The translations under genes and the position numbers were made by a program. Below the pieces are notes generated by a model that saw nothing but the letters and a program-made list of their open reading frames with translations, was not told the DNA's origin and did no database searches. From contig NZ_FNIV01000005.1 in NCBI RefSeq assembly GCF_900104135.1, forward strand, positions 251,149-315,148: DNA of 64,000 nucleotides, written 5' to 3'. Within the stretch, counting starts at the first letter, position 1. Every line of letters starts with the position of its first letter. Origin of the DNA: Halomonas shengliensis. Its GTDB lineage: Bacteria; Pseudomonadota; Gammaproteobacteria; Pseudomonadales; Halomonadaceae. Below are positions 1 to 8,032 of the stretch, one piece after another.

Positions 1-2
1 AG

Positions 3-293
3 CAGGGCTTCGGGGCGGTGCTGGGGTTCGAGGTCAAAGGCAGCGGCGCCGAGGGCAGTCGGCAGGCGGCCTGGTCGGTGATCGATGCCACCCGGCTGCT
101 CTCCATCACCGGCAACCTGGGTGACGTCAAGAGCACCATCACCCATCCCGCCACCACCACCCACGGGCGGCTCTCCGCCGAGCAGAAGGCCGCCGCCGGC
201 ATCACCGAGGGGCTGATCCGGGTCGCGGTGGGCCTGGAGGCCTTCGAGGACATCCGTGGCGACCTGGCGCGGGGCCTCGACGCCCTGGCCTGA
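3..293 (+). CDS. metZ: O-succinylhomoserine sulfhydrylase, C-terminal part
   Basis: Only the last ~96 residues are in the window; the 5' part lies upstream. The visible part matches the C-terminal domain of PLP-dependent Cys/Met metabolism enzymes: it contains the segment LLSITGNLGDVKSTITHPA, followed by TTTHGRLSAEQKAAAGI and LIRVAVGLE, all typical of MetZ/MetB/MetC. The family makes homocysteine from O-succinylhomoserine and sulfide in methionine synthesis. The choice of MetZ over cystathionine gamma-synthase rests on the overall look of this segment and is not proven, because the active-site lysine lies outside the window. A GC-rich hairpin follows the stop codon. Confidence 0.8.
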   Translation, partial: QGFGAVLGFEVKGSGAEGSRQAAWSVIDATRLLSITGNLGDVKSTITHPATTTHGRLSAEQKAAAGITEGLIRVAVGLEAFEDIRGDLARGLDALA

Positions 294-314
294 GTGTGGC
301 TGCCCACGATCCGT

Positions 315-347
315 GACGCCCGTCCCGCCCCCGGCGGGGCGGGCGTC
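315..347 (+). terminator. Hairpin after metZ
   Basis: A 15-bp inverted repeat with one mismatch and a 3-nt loop lies 22 bp after the metZ stop. It is very GC-rich, but no T-run follows, so it may be a weak terminator or only an mRNA 3'-end stabiliser. Confidence 0.4.
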
Positions 348-369
348 GTCGTCTACGCATGTGGTTTTT

Positions 370-386
370 CCGAACGGTTGGTTCGG
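370..386. promoter_or_regulatory. Short palindrome upstream of cytochrome b561 gene
   Basis: CCGAAC-5-GTTCGG is a perfect 6-5-6 inverted repeat 70 bp upstream of the start. It could be an operator or chance; no promoter elements could be fixed around it. Confidence 0.2.
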
Positions 387-454
387 CATTATTCAGCGGA
401 CTCGAAAGGTCGCCTCGGGTAGGCTTTGCCCATCGATTCATCAGAGGGACGAGC

Positions 455-1006
455 ATGTGGCGTAATACCGAGAAGGGCTGGGGCCTCGTCAGCATCCTGC
501 TTCACTGGATCCTGGCGGTACTGATCGTCGGCCTCTTCGTGCTGGGCTGGTGGATGACCGGGCTGGGCTACTACGACCCCTGGTACAACCTGGGGCCCTG
601 GTGGCACCGCTCGCTGGGCATGCTGGTGCTCTTCGCCACCCTGGCGCGGCTTGCCTGGCGGCTGGTCAACCCCACTCCGCGGGCCCTGGGCCATCGCCTG
701 GAGCGCCTCGCTGCCCACCTCGGCCACCTCGCCCTCTATGTCCTGATGCTGGTGGTGCTGGTCAGCGGCTACCTGATCTCCACCGCCGATGGTCGCGGCA
801 TCAGCGTCTTCGACGCCTTCAGCGTGCCCGCGCTGATCACCGGGCTGCCCAACCAGGAGACCCTGGCCGGCACGATCCACTGGTATGCCGCCCTGGCGCT
901 GATGGTGCTGGCCGCCGGCCACGCCGCCGCGGCCCTCAAGCACCATCTCATCGACCGTCATCCGGTGCTGACCCGGATGCTGGACCCCCGGGTGGGTCGT
1001 CGCTGA
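455..1006 (+). CDS. Cytochrome b561 family protein (YceJ/CybB-like)
   Basis: 183-residue integral membrane protein with four predicted helices. Histidines suited to bind two b-type hemes are seen in LLHWILA, WWHRSLG, LGHLALYVLM and IHWYAALALMVLAAGHA. The family oxidises quinol or moves electrons across the inner membrane. The ATG at 455 is preferred over the upstream in-frame ATG at 359 because AGAGGGA sits 6 nt upstream and the conserved part begins MWRNTEKGWG. A YceI-family gene follows after about 50 bp, the same order as yceJ-yceI in Escherichia coli, so the two are probably co-transcribed. The true electron donor and acceptor are not known. Confidence 0.85.
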   Translation: MWRNTEKGWGLVSILLHWILAVLIVGLFVLGWWMTGLGYYDPWYNLGPWWHRSLGMLVLFATLARLAWRLVNPTPRALGHRLERLAAHLGHLALYVLMLVVLVSGYLISTADGRGISVFDAFSVPALITGLPNQETLAGTIHWYAALALMVLAAGHAAAALKHHLIDRHPVLTRMLDPRVGRR

Positions 1007-1058
1007 CGGCCCGCCTCGTCGTTCACCCACCGTTCCGACCACCCGAAAGGAGAGAGAG

Positions 1059-1643
1059 ATGTTCAAGAAGACCGCCATCGCCGCCGCCCTGAGCGCCACC
1101 GCCCTGGTGGGCGTGAGCCAGGCCCAGGCCGCCGAGTACGCCATCGATACCGACGGCCAGCACGCCTTCGTGCAGTTCAAGATCAACCACCTGGGCTACT
1201 CCTACATCCTCGGCAGCTTCGAGGAGTTCGAGGGCAGCTTCCAGTACGACCCCGAGAACCTCGAGGCGTCCAGCGCCGAGGTCGAGGTCCAGGTCGACAG
1301 CCTGAACACCAACCATGCCGAGCGCGACAAGCACTTCCTGAGCGGCGACTTCCTCGACGCCGGCGAGTACCCCACCGCCACCTTTACCTCCACCGGCTTC
1401 GAGCCGACCGGCGAGAACCAGGGCGTGCTCTCCGGCGAGCTGACCCTCCATGGCGAGACCAACGCCATCGAGATGCCGGTCACCCTGCTGGGCGAGGGCG
1501 AGGACCCCTGGGGCGGCTACCGCGCCGGCTTCGAGGGCAGCACCACCCTGACCCTGGCCGACTACGGCATCGACATGAGCGACTTCCCCGAGGTGATGCA
1601 CCAGCTCGAGCTCTACGTCACCTTCGAGGGCGTGCGCCAGTAA
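1059..1643 (+). CDS. yceI: YceI family periplasmic protein
   Basis: 194 residues with a clear Sec signal peptide (MFKKTAIAAALSATALVG..., likely cut after AQA near residue 24), so the mature protein is periplasmic. The rest matches the YceI lipocalin-like beta-barrel family: an N-terminal segment HAFVQFKINHLGYS, the typical SAEVEVQVDSLNTNHAERDKH stretch and a C-terminal YGIDMSDFPEVMHQLEL. YceI proteins bind polyisoprenoid lipids such as quinone-like molecules, which fits its place next to a cytochrome b561. AAGGAGAGAGAG upstream of the ATG is a good ribosome binding site. A strong terminator follows. The physiological ligand is unknown; E. coli YceI is induced by base and osmotic stress. Confidence 0.88.
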   Translation: MFKKTAIAAALSATALVGVSQAQAAEYAIDTDGQHAFVQFKINHLGYSYILGSFEEFEGSFQYDPENLEASSAEVEVQVDSLNTNHAERDKHFLSGDFLDAGEYPTATFTSTGFEPTGENQGVLSGELTLHGETNAIEMPVTLLGEGEDPWGGYRAGFEGSTTLTLADYGIDMSDFPEVMHQLELYVTFEGVRQ

Positions 1644-1674
1644 GCGTCCCCCTGCGGGTAACGCCCATCACGAC

Positions 1675-1708
1675 GAACCGCTCCCGGCCTGGCCGGGAGC
1701 GGTTCTTT
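1675..1708 (+). terminator. Rho-independent terminator after yceI
   Basis: Perfect 15-bp inverted repeat (GAACCGCTCCCGGCC and its complement) with a 1-nt centre, so a smaller real loop, followed by TTT. It sits between convergent genes and could serve both strands. Confidence 0.8.
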
Positions 1709-1761
1709 GCGGTGGGGGAAAGGCCCGATCGGGGCAGGTCGGCGCCTGCCTCGATCCCGGC

Positions 1762-2556
1762 TCAGTGGCCCGAGTAGAGTACCGCGTCGGGGAAGTGTCG
1801 CCGCAGGATGCGGTTCTGGAACTCGTCCACGAAGCGGCTGTTGATGATGATGATGAAGCGCTCGAAGGGGCGCGTCTCGTCCAGCTGGCGGATGCCGTCC
1901 ACGCTGTGGAAGACGCGATCGTCACGCAGGTGGAGCACCTCGCCGGGGGCTAGGGTCGCATCGGCGACCGGTGACCGCCCGGCCTTGTCGGTGTAGAGGT
2001 GGTTCTCGGCGCCGGTGACATTGTCGCGGTTGACCACCATGATGCTCAGCGCCTGGCAGCCGTCGGCATGGATGCCCTGACCCTGCAGCGGGTCCACCTG
2101 CCCCTCGCCGCGTACGCCGGTGATCTGCATCAGGATCGGCTCCCCCGGGGCGATGCCCCACAGCGCCGCCCAGCCCTGCACGAAGGCCTTGACGTCCGGG
2201 CGGGCGAGGAAGGCGTCGTTCAGCGGTGCGTAGTAGCGCAGGCGGTCGGCCATGCTCTCGGCATCGTTGAAGGCGCCGCCCTGCGCCATGGGGCACTCGC
2301 CCAGGCTTTCGACCCCACCGTTGGGCGTCAGGCCCAGCCAGGACATGCGCTTCCAGCGTCGGTTCACGTAGGGGTCGCGCGGCAGGTCCGCCAGGAAGCC
2401 CTGCCAGGCCGCCAGATCGATGCGTCCGTGGACATCGGCCAGGCTCCAGTGCTGGCGGGCCAGCTCCTCCGCTACCCGCGCAGGCCAGTAGTCGGCGGGT
2501 GGGGCGAAGGGCAGCGAGCTGATGCCATAGCCGTGCTTGAGGGTATCGAGTTTCAT
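1762..2556 (-). CDS. Fe(II)/2-oxoglutarate-dependent dioxygenase (PF10014-type)
   Basis: 264 residues. The iron-binding facial triad is seen as His163-x-Asp165 in GIHADGCQ and His217 in RVFHSVDG; arginines after it (R223, R229) could bind 2-oxoglutarate. This layout matches the 2OG-Fe dioxygenase family that contains the L-isoleucine 4-hydroxylase of Bacillus thuringiensis, so hydroxylation of a free amino acid is a reasonable guess, but the substrate cannot be read from the sequence. No signal peptide, so cytoplasmic. The ATG has CAGGAGA 6 nt upstream. It stands alone, convergent with yceI and divergent from the GGDEF-EAL gene. Confidence 0.75.
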   Translation of the reverse strand: MKLDTLKHGYGISSLPFAPPADYWPARVAEELARQHWSLADVHGRIDLAAWQGFLADLPRDPYVNRRWKRMSWLGLTPNGGVESLGECPMAQGGAFNDAESMADRLRYYAPLNDAFLARPDVKAFVQGWAALWGIAPGEPILMQITGVRGEGQVDPLQGQGIHADGCQALSIMVVNRDNVTGAENHLYTDKAGRSPVADATLAPGEVLHLRDDRVFHSVDGIRQLDETRPFERFIIIINSRFVDEFQNRILRRHFPDAVLYSGH

Positions 2557-2814
2557 GGTGACTCTCCTGCGTGTGGGGGCCAGCGGGCCCCGGAATGCCG
2601 GCCGTGAGGCCGGAGGGATGTCGTCGCCGGCCCGCGCGTGCCGGTAACACGGCGACGGCGAGTCGGCGACGAGCTAGCAGTGTAGGAAAGCGCGTGGAAA
2701 GAGGCGTTGGGCGGGAAGGCGCCGATGCGATACCCTCGACTGCGTGTAGGAGATTCACGACAACCTCGCGCCTGGCCATGACGTGATACGGCCACCGCCC
2801 TGACGAGAGCCGCA

Positions 2815-4647
2815 ATGCGTGGACCCCGATTCCGCCTCAGGCATTGGCTGAGGCGTCCGCGTCTCCCACTGTTCCGCCGGGATCCCCGGCGGAAGGAGGC
2901 GGATCTTGCCGCCTCGGGGGAGGTGGAACGGGTTCGCCGCCAGTACCGCGAGAGCGAGCTGCGCTTCCGTGCCCTGCTCGAGAGCCTCCCCAGGGTGGCG
3001 GTGCAGGGCTACGATCGTGATCGCCGGGTCATCTACTGGAACGAGGCCAGCACCCGGCTCTATGGGTACGACACCGAGGAGGTGCAGGGGCGCCTGCTGG
3101 AGGACCTGATCATCCCCGACGCCATGCGCGAGGGGGTGATCGCGGCCCACCGTGCCTGGGTCGAGGAGGGGGTGGAGATCCCCGCCGAGGAGCTCGAGCT
3201 TCGCCATAGCAGCGGCGAGTCGGTGCCGGTCTTCTCCCACCACGTGATGCTCAACGAGCACAGCGACGAGCCGCTGATGTTCTGCGTGGACGTCGACCTG
3301 TCCGACCAGAAGCGTGCCCACCGCGAGCTGGACTTCGCCAGGCGTTTCGACCACCTGACCCATCTGCCCAATCGCGAGACCTTCGAGGCGCAGCTCTGCG
3401 AGGCGCTGGCGGACGCCCGTCAGCAGGGCAACCTGGTGGTGCTGGTCTACCTGGATGTCGACCGCTTCGTGGAGATCAACGACGCCTTCGGTTACCGACA
3501 GGGCGATCAGCTGCTGGTGCAGCTGGCCACCCGGCTCGGTGAGCGGCTGCGCGTCTCGGACCTGATGTCCCGGGTCTCCGGCGACGAGTTCCTGCTGGCG
3601 TTCCCGGGCGTGCCCCACGAGGGGGATATCCCCCGGCTGGTGCTCAAGGTCCAGGAGGTGATGCGGGCCCCCTTCGCCCTGGAGGCGACCACCCGCAAGC
3701 TCACCGCCTGCCTGGGCGTCAGCGTCTTCCCGGCCAACGGCGAGAGCGCGGGGGAGTTGATCCGCAATGCCGACGTCGCCAAGAATCGCGCCAAGCTGAA
3801 GGGGCGCGGCCAGGTGATCTACTTCGACCAGCGCCTGCACGACGAGCTGCTCCACCAGCATCGCCTCTCCGACCGGCTCGAGCGGGCCCTGGAGAACGGC
3901 GAGCTGATGCTCCATTACCAGCCCCAGGTCTCGGCGGTCAGCGGCCGGGTGGAGAACCTCGAGGCGCTGCTCCGCTGGTTCCCCGCCGAGGGGGCGCCGG
4001 TGTCGCCGGCCGAGTTCATTCCCCTGGCGGAGCGCTCCGGCCTGATCCATCGCATCGGCGACTGGGTGATGGAGGAGGCCTGCCGACAGCGCGCGGCCTG
4101 GCGCGAGGCGGGCCTGGCGCTCGAGCGTATCGACATCAACTTCTCCGGCAGCCAGATGAACGGCGCCGACCTCTTCGCGCGCCTCGACGATTGCCTCTCG
4201 CGCTTCGGCCTGGGGCCCCGCCACATCGGCCTCGAGCTCACCGAGAACGTGCTGATCGAGGCCGACGCCCACGTGCTCGAGGGCCTCGAGCGGCTCCATC
4301 ACCGTGGCTTCCGGATCGCCATCGACGACTTCGGCACCGGCTACTCCTCGCTCAGCTACCTCAAGCACTTCCCGGTGACCGCGCTGAAGATCGACCGCAC
4401 CTTCGTGCGTGACGCGCCGGAGCGCCCCGAGGATCGCGCCATCATGGAGGCGACCGTCTTCATCGGCCACCGGCTGGGCCTGGAGGTGGTGGCCGAGGGG
4501 GTGGAGAATGCCGAGCAGCTGACGCTGATCCGCGAGATGCGTTGCGACCTGGTGCAGGGCTACTACTTCTATGCGCCGATGGCGGCGACGGAGATCGAGC
4601 GCCTCCTGGCCGGTCCGGCGGCCCCGCCGCCGTCGCTCAGCAGCTGA
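2815..4647 (+). CDS. PAS-GGDEF-EAL cyclic-di-GMP signalling protein
   Basis: 610 residues: a basic N-terminus, a short coiled segment (about 35-50), one PAS domain (about 50-165), GGDEF (about 175-340) and EAL (about 350-600). The diguanylate cyclase signature is SGDEF (255-259) rather than GGDEF, a variant active in many enzymes, with an inhibitory-site RVSD at 246-249. The EAL domain has EALLRW (383-388), the ELTEN motif near 474-478 and the metal-binding DDFGTGYSS (504-512), so it is probably an active phosphodiesterase. There is no transmembrane segment, so it is a soluble sensor. Whether synthesis or breakdown of c-di-GMP dominates cannot be told. Confidence 0.9.
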   Translation: MRGPRFRLRHWLRRPRLPLFRRDPRRKEADLAASGEVERVRRQYRESELRFRALLESLPRVAVQGYDRDRRVIYWNEASTRLYGYDTEEVQGRLLEDLIIPDAMREGVIAAHRAWVEEGVEIPAEELELRHSSGESVPVFSHHVMLNEHSDEPLMFCVDVDLSDQKRAHRELDFARRFDHLTHLPNRETFEAQLCEALADARQQGNLVVLVYLDVDRFVEINDAFGYRQGDQLLVQLATRLGERLRVSDLMSRVSGDEFLLAFPGVPHEGDIPRLVLKVQEVMRAPFALEATTRKLTACLGVSVFPANGESAGELIRNADVAKNRAKLKGRGQVIYFDQRLHDELLHQHRLSDRLERALENGELMLHYQPQVSAVSGRVENLEALLRWFPAEGAPVSPAEFIPLAERSGLIHRIGDWVMEEACRQRAAWREAGLALERIDINFSGSQMNGADLFARLDDCLSRFGLGPRHIGLELTENVLIEADAHVLEGLERLHHRGFRIAIDDFGTGYSSLSYLKHFPVTALKIDRTFVRDAPERPEDRAIMEATVFIGHRLGLEVVAEGVENAEQLTLIREMRCDLVQGYYFYAPMAATEIERLLAGPAAPPPSLSS

Positions 4648-4703
4648 GAGACGCGGCGTAGTGGCGTAGAATCCCGCCCCTACCTTCTGTTTCCGGAGCC
4701 TGC

Positions 4704-6053
4704 GTGACTCGATCCGACCCTTCCGACTCCCTCGGCGTGACCCTGTGGCGCCAGACCTGGCCCATGGCCATCGGCGTGCTGGCGCTGCTCGGCTTCCAGC
4801 TGGTGGACAGCGCCTTCATTGCGCGCCTGGGCACCGCGCCGCTGGCCGCCCAGTCCTTCACCTTCCCGCTGAGCTTCCTGATCATCGGCGTTCAGGTGGG
4901 CATGGGCATCGCCATCGCCGCGCTGATCTCCCGGGCGCTGGGGGCCGGGGAGCAGGCCCGGGCGCGCCGCCTGGGCAGTCTAGTGCTGATGCTGGGGGCC
5001 GGCGTCATCGCGCTGCTGACTCTCGCCCTGTGGGCGCTGCAGGGGCCGGTGTTCGCGGCGCTGGGCGCCGATGCGTCGGCCCGCGAGCTGATCCGCGGCT
5101 ATTGGGCGCCCCAGCTGCTGGCCGCCTGGATGGGGGCGGCGCTCTACTTCGGCTACAGCCTCTTCCGCGCCCACGGCAACACCCGGTTGCCGGGCACCAT
5201 GATGGTGGTGACCAGCCTGGTGAACCTGGTCCTCGACCCGCTGCTGATCTTCGGGGTAGGCCCCTGGGAGGGGCTGGGGCTGCCCGGCGCCGCCTGGGCC
5301 ACCACCCTCGCCTTCGGCGTGGGCCTCGCTGTGCTGGGTCGGCGGCTGTGGCAGACCGACTGGCTGGCCGGCAGCGGGCTCGCCGAGGAGCTCAAGGCCT
5401 CGGCGCGGCCCTTCGCCGGCATTGCCGGGCCCGCCATGGTCAGCCAGCTGATGCCGCCGCTGGCGGCGATGCTGGCCATTGCCGTGGTGGCCAGCCTCGG
5501 CGAGGCCCAGGTGGCGGCCTGGGGCCTGGCCAGCCGCCTGGAGACGCTGTCGCTGATGGTGGTGCTGGCGATGACCATGTCGCTGCCGCCGTGGCTGGGG
5601 CGCTGCTACGGCGCCGGCGACTGGGCCCAGGTGCACCGTCTGATGCGCCTGGCGCTCAGGGTGATCGTGGCCTGGCAGCTGGCGCTGGGGCTGGCGATGG
5701 CCGTGGCCGCGCCCTGGGTGGCCCAGGCGCTCGCCGGCAACCCCGAGGTGCGCGACGACCTGGCGCTGCTGATCCGCTTCCTGCTGCCGAGCTACGCGGC
5801 GCTGGGGGTGTGCATGATCGTGGTCTCGGCGGGCAATGCCCTGGGGTGGCCGCTGCGGGCCATGCTGATGTCGGGGGCGCGGCTTTTCGCCTTCTACCTG
5901 CCCTGCCTGGCGCTGGGGGCCTGGCTCGGTGGGCTCCTCGGGCTCGCCGTCGGGGCGGCGGTCGGCAACCTGCTGGCGGGAGTCGCCGCCTGGCTCGTGC
6001 TGCGGCGCATCCTGGCGAGCCCGCGCCGCCGGCCGGCGGCGGAGCCCGCCTGA
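4704..6053 (+). CDS. MATE family multidrug/Na+ (H+) antiporter
   Basis: 449 residues and about 12 hydrophobic helices, the standard size for MATE exporters. Family marks include SFTFPLSFLIIGVQVGMGI near the N-terminus and AHGNTRLPGTMMVV followed by NLVLDPLLIFG in the middle. Such proteins export drugs or metabolites in exchange for Na+ or H+. It begins with GTG at 4704, with CCGGAG 5 nt upstream; many genes here use this arrangement. It is a separate gene from the frameshifted MATE gene at 15.6 kb. Confidence 0.88.
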   Translation: MTRSDPSDSLGVTLWRQTWPMAIGVLALLGFQLVDSAFIARLGTAPLAAQSFTFPLSFLIIGVQVGMGIAIAALISRALGAGEQARARRLGSLVLMLGAGVIALLTLALWALQGPVFAALGADASARELIRGYWAPQLLAAWMGAALYFGYSLFRAHGNTRLPGTMMVVTSLVNLVLDPLLIFGVGPWEGLGLPGAAWATTLAFGVGLAVLGRRLWQTDWLAGSGLAEELKASARPFAGIAGPAMVSQLMPPLAAMLAIAVVASLGEAQVAAWGLASRLETLSLMVVLAMTMSLPPWLGRCYGAGDWAQVHRLMRLALRVIVAWQLALGLAMAVAAPWVAQALAGNPEVRDDLALLIRFLLPSYAALGVCMIVVSAGNALGWPLRAMLMSGARLFAFYLPCLALGAWLGGLLGLAVGAAVGNLLAGVAAWLVLRRILASPRRRPAAEPA

Positions 6054-6071
6054 GAGGTGTGCGGCGGGACC

Positions 6072-6662
6072 TTAGACGTGGTGCAGCTCCTGGCCGCCGT
6101 CGGAGAAGCCGGGGGGGGTGTTGGCGCTGACGATGACGCACTCCGCCTCGCCGAGGTTGCGGAAGCGGTGGGGCAGGCGGGAGTCGAAGTAGTAGGCGTC
6201 GCCCGCCCTGAGCACCTCGCTCTCGCCGTTGACGGTGATCTCGATCTCGCCGGCCACCACCACGCCGCCTTCCTCGCCCTCGTGCTCCAGCATCTCCTCG
6301 CCGGTGTCCGCCCCAGGCGGGTAGCGCTCATGGATGATCGACATGCCGCGCTCCGGGCGCCGGGCGGCGACCAGGCGGAAGGAGAGCCGCCCGTCGCCGA
6401 TCTCGGTAAGCTCCTCGGCGCGGTAGAACGCCTTGGGGGCGCTGGGCTCGTCGCCGGCGAAGAAGGCGCTGATCGACACCGGCAGGGCGTCAAGGATCTT
6501 CTTCAGCGAGCTCACCGAGGGGCTGACGCTGTTCTGCTCGATCAGCGAGATGGTGCTGTTGGTCACGCCGGCGCGCTTGGCCAGCTCGCGCTGGGAAAGT
6601 CCCCGCGCCAGGCGCAGCTGGCGCAGGCGGCCTCCCACGTCGAATCCGCTTTCCGCTTGCAT
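6072..6662 (-). CDS. XRE-cupin transcriptional regulator (PuuR-like)
   Basis: 196 residues: an N-terminal helix-turn-helix (about 10-65; LRLARGLSQRELAKRAGVTN then STISLIEQNSVSPSVSSL) and a C-terminal cupin (about 115-190; HEGEEGGVVVAGEIEI and YYFDSRLPHRFRN). This domain order is that of PuuR, the repressor of putrescine use, and its relatives, which sense small metabolites through the cupin. The ATG at 6662 was chosen over an upstream one at 6734 because the extra 24 residues are not domain-like and AGGA lies just before it. No putrescine genes are nearby, so the target and ligand are unknown. Confidence 0.82.
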   Translation of the reverse strand: MQAESGFDVGGRLRQLRLARGLSQRELAKRAGVTNSTISLIEQNSVSPSVSSLKKILDALPVSISAFFAGDEPSAPKAFYRAEELTEIGDGRLSFRLVAARRPERGMSIIHERYPPGADTGEEMLEHEGEEGGVVVAGEIEITVNGESEVLRAGDAYYFDSRLPHRFRNLGEAECVIVSANTPPGFSDGGQELHHV

Positions 6663-6839
6663 GGCACGTCCTGTCAAGAAAACTGCACATATGATACCCG
6701 CTGGCGGCAGCGTCGATAAGGGCGGGTGGGTCACGGGAGCGCTCGCTTGACCCGCGTCATGACAATGACTTGCGTTGGCATCTGGCGTGGCACCGGGCCG
6801 TCGCGTCAGGCATCATGAGGGCTCGAGAAGGAGGCCCGC

Positions 6840-7445
6840 ATGATCCCGCAACACGACCTCACCGGCCTGATCCTGGCCGGTGGCCAGGGGCGCCGCATGG
6901 GCGGCGTCGACAAGGGGCTGGTGCCCTTCGCCGGCAGGCCCCTGGTGGCCCATGTGCGCGAGCGCCTCGCGGGGCGGGTGGGCGAGCTGCTGGTCAACGC
7001 CAATCGCAGCCATGACGCCTACGCCGCCTATGCCGATCGGGTGATCGAGGACGCCGAGGGTGGTTACCAGGGTCCGCTGATGGGCATCTACAGTGGCCTG
7101 CGCGCGGCCCACACCCCCTGGCTGCTGGTGGTGCCCTGCGACACGCCGGCACTCCCCGCCGACCTGGTCACCCGCCTGGTGGCGGGCATCGGCGACGCCG
7201 ACATCGCGGTGGCCGGTGACGGCGAGCGCCTGCACCCGGTGGTGGCGCTGATCCGTACCGCCCTGGCGGATGACCTGGCCGCGGCCCTGGCCGAGGGCGA
7301 GCGCAAGATCGACCGCTGGTACGCCCGCCACGCCTGGGTGCGGGTCGACTTCGCCGCGGGCCCCGCGGCCTTCGCCAACCTCAACACCGACGACGAGAAG
7401 CGCCGCCTGGAGCGCGCCCTCGCCGAGGAGCCCATCGACCGATGA
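6840..7445 (+). CDS. mobA: Molybdenum cofactor guanylyltransferase MobA
   Basis: 201 residues. The nucleotidyltransferase motif LILAGGQGRRMGGVDKGL is at residues 9-26, followed by PLMGIYSGL and VVPCDTP(A)L, all typical of MobA. The enzyme joins GMP to molybdopterin-Mo to give the bis-MGD cofactor used by DMSO-reductase-type enzymes such as nitrate reductase and formate dehydrogenase. It is the first gene of the Moco operon and has a strong AAGGAGG ribosome binding site. It overlaps mobB by 4 bp (ATGA). Confidence 0.95.
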   Translation: MIPQHDLTGLILAGGQGRRMGGVDKGLVPFAGRPLVAHVRERLAGRVGELLVNANRSHDAYAAYADRVIEDAEGGYQGPLMGIYSGLRAAHTPWLLVVPCDTPALPADLVTRLVAGIGDADIAVAGDGERLHPVVALIRTALADDLAAALAEGERKIDRWYARHAWVRVDFAAGPAAFANLNTDDEKRRLERALAEEPIDR

Positions 7446-8032
7446 GCGAGCCTGTCGCCTCCCTGACCCTGGACGAGAGCCTGCCGCTGCTGGGCATCGC
7501 CGCCTGGAGCGGCACCGGCAAGACCACCCTGCTCGAGGCGCTGCTGCCCCGCCTGCGGTCCCGCGGCCTGCGGGTGGCGGTGATCAAGCACGCCCACCAC
7601 AGCTTCGATGTGGACCAGCCCGGCAAGGACAGCCATCGCCTGCGCCAGGCCGGCGCCAGCCCCATGCTGGTGGCCTCCCGGTCACGGCTGGCGCTGATGA
7701 TGGAGACCCCCGACCAGCCGGAAGCGGACCTGGCGGCGCTGCTCGCCATGGTGGCGCCCCAGCGGCCCGACCTGGTGCTGGTGGAGGGCTTCAAGGCCTG
7801 GCCGCTGCCCAAGCTGGAGCTCCACCGCCCGGCGCTGGGCAAGTCCCTGCGGGCGAGCGAGGACCCCTGGGTACGCGCCGTGGCCAGCGATGCCCCCATC
7901 TTCCTGCCCGAGGGGGTCGAGGGGCTGGACCTCAACGACCACGCCGGCCTGACCGAGTGGATCGCCGCCTGGCCTGCGCGCTGGCCGGCCGAGCGCCAGC
8001 CGCGGTCGGTGAGGGAGGGGAGCCCGTCATGA
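7442..8032 (+). CDS. mobB: Molybdopterin-guanine dinucleotide biosynthesis GTPase MobB
   Basis: 196 residues. Walker A motif WSGTGKTTLLE near residues 21-31, then the MobB signature VIKHAHHSFDVDQPGKDSHR and, further on, LVLVEGFK. MobB is a GTP-binding partner of MobA and helps, without being strictly needed, in MGD synthesis. It overlaps mobA and moeA by 4 bp on each side, so translation is probably coupled. Confidence 0.93.
   Translation: MSEPVASLTLDESLPLLGIAAWSGTGKTTLLEALLPRLRSRGLRVAVIKHAHHSFDVDQPGKDSHRLRQAGASPMLVASRSRLALMMETPDQPEADLAALLAMVAPQRPDLVLVEGFKAWPLPKLELHRPALGKSLRASEDPWVRAVASDAPIFLPEGVEGLDLNDHAGLTEWIAAWPARWPAERQPRSVREGSPS

Noticed and set aside
3540..3600. SGDEF instead of GGDEF read as loss of cyclase activity
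   Set aside because: SGDEF is an accepted active-site variant and the inhibitory RxxD site is intact, so inactivity cannot be claimed.
2755..4470. Long minus-strand frame opposite the PAS-GGDEF-EAL gene
   Set aside because: Shadow of a well-conserved plus-strand gene; no recognisable motif and no ribosome binding site.
6735..6839. Moco riboswitch upstream of mobA
   Set aside because: Only 105 bp are available and no conserved Moco RNA pattern could be recognised by eye; a covariance search would be decisive.
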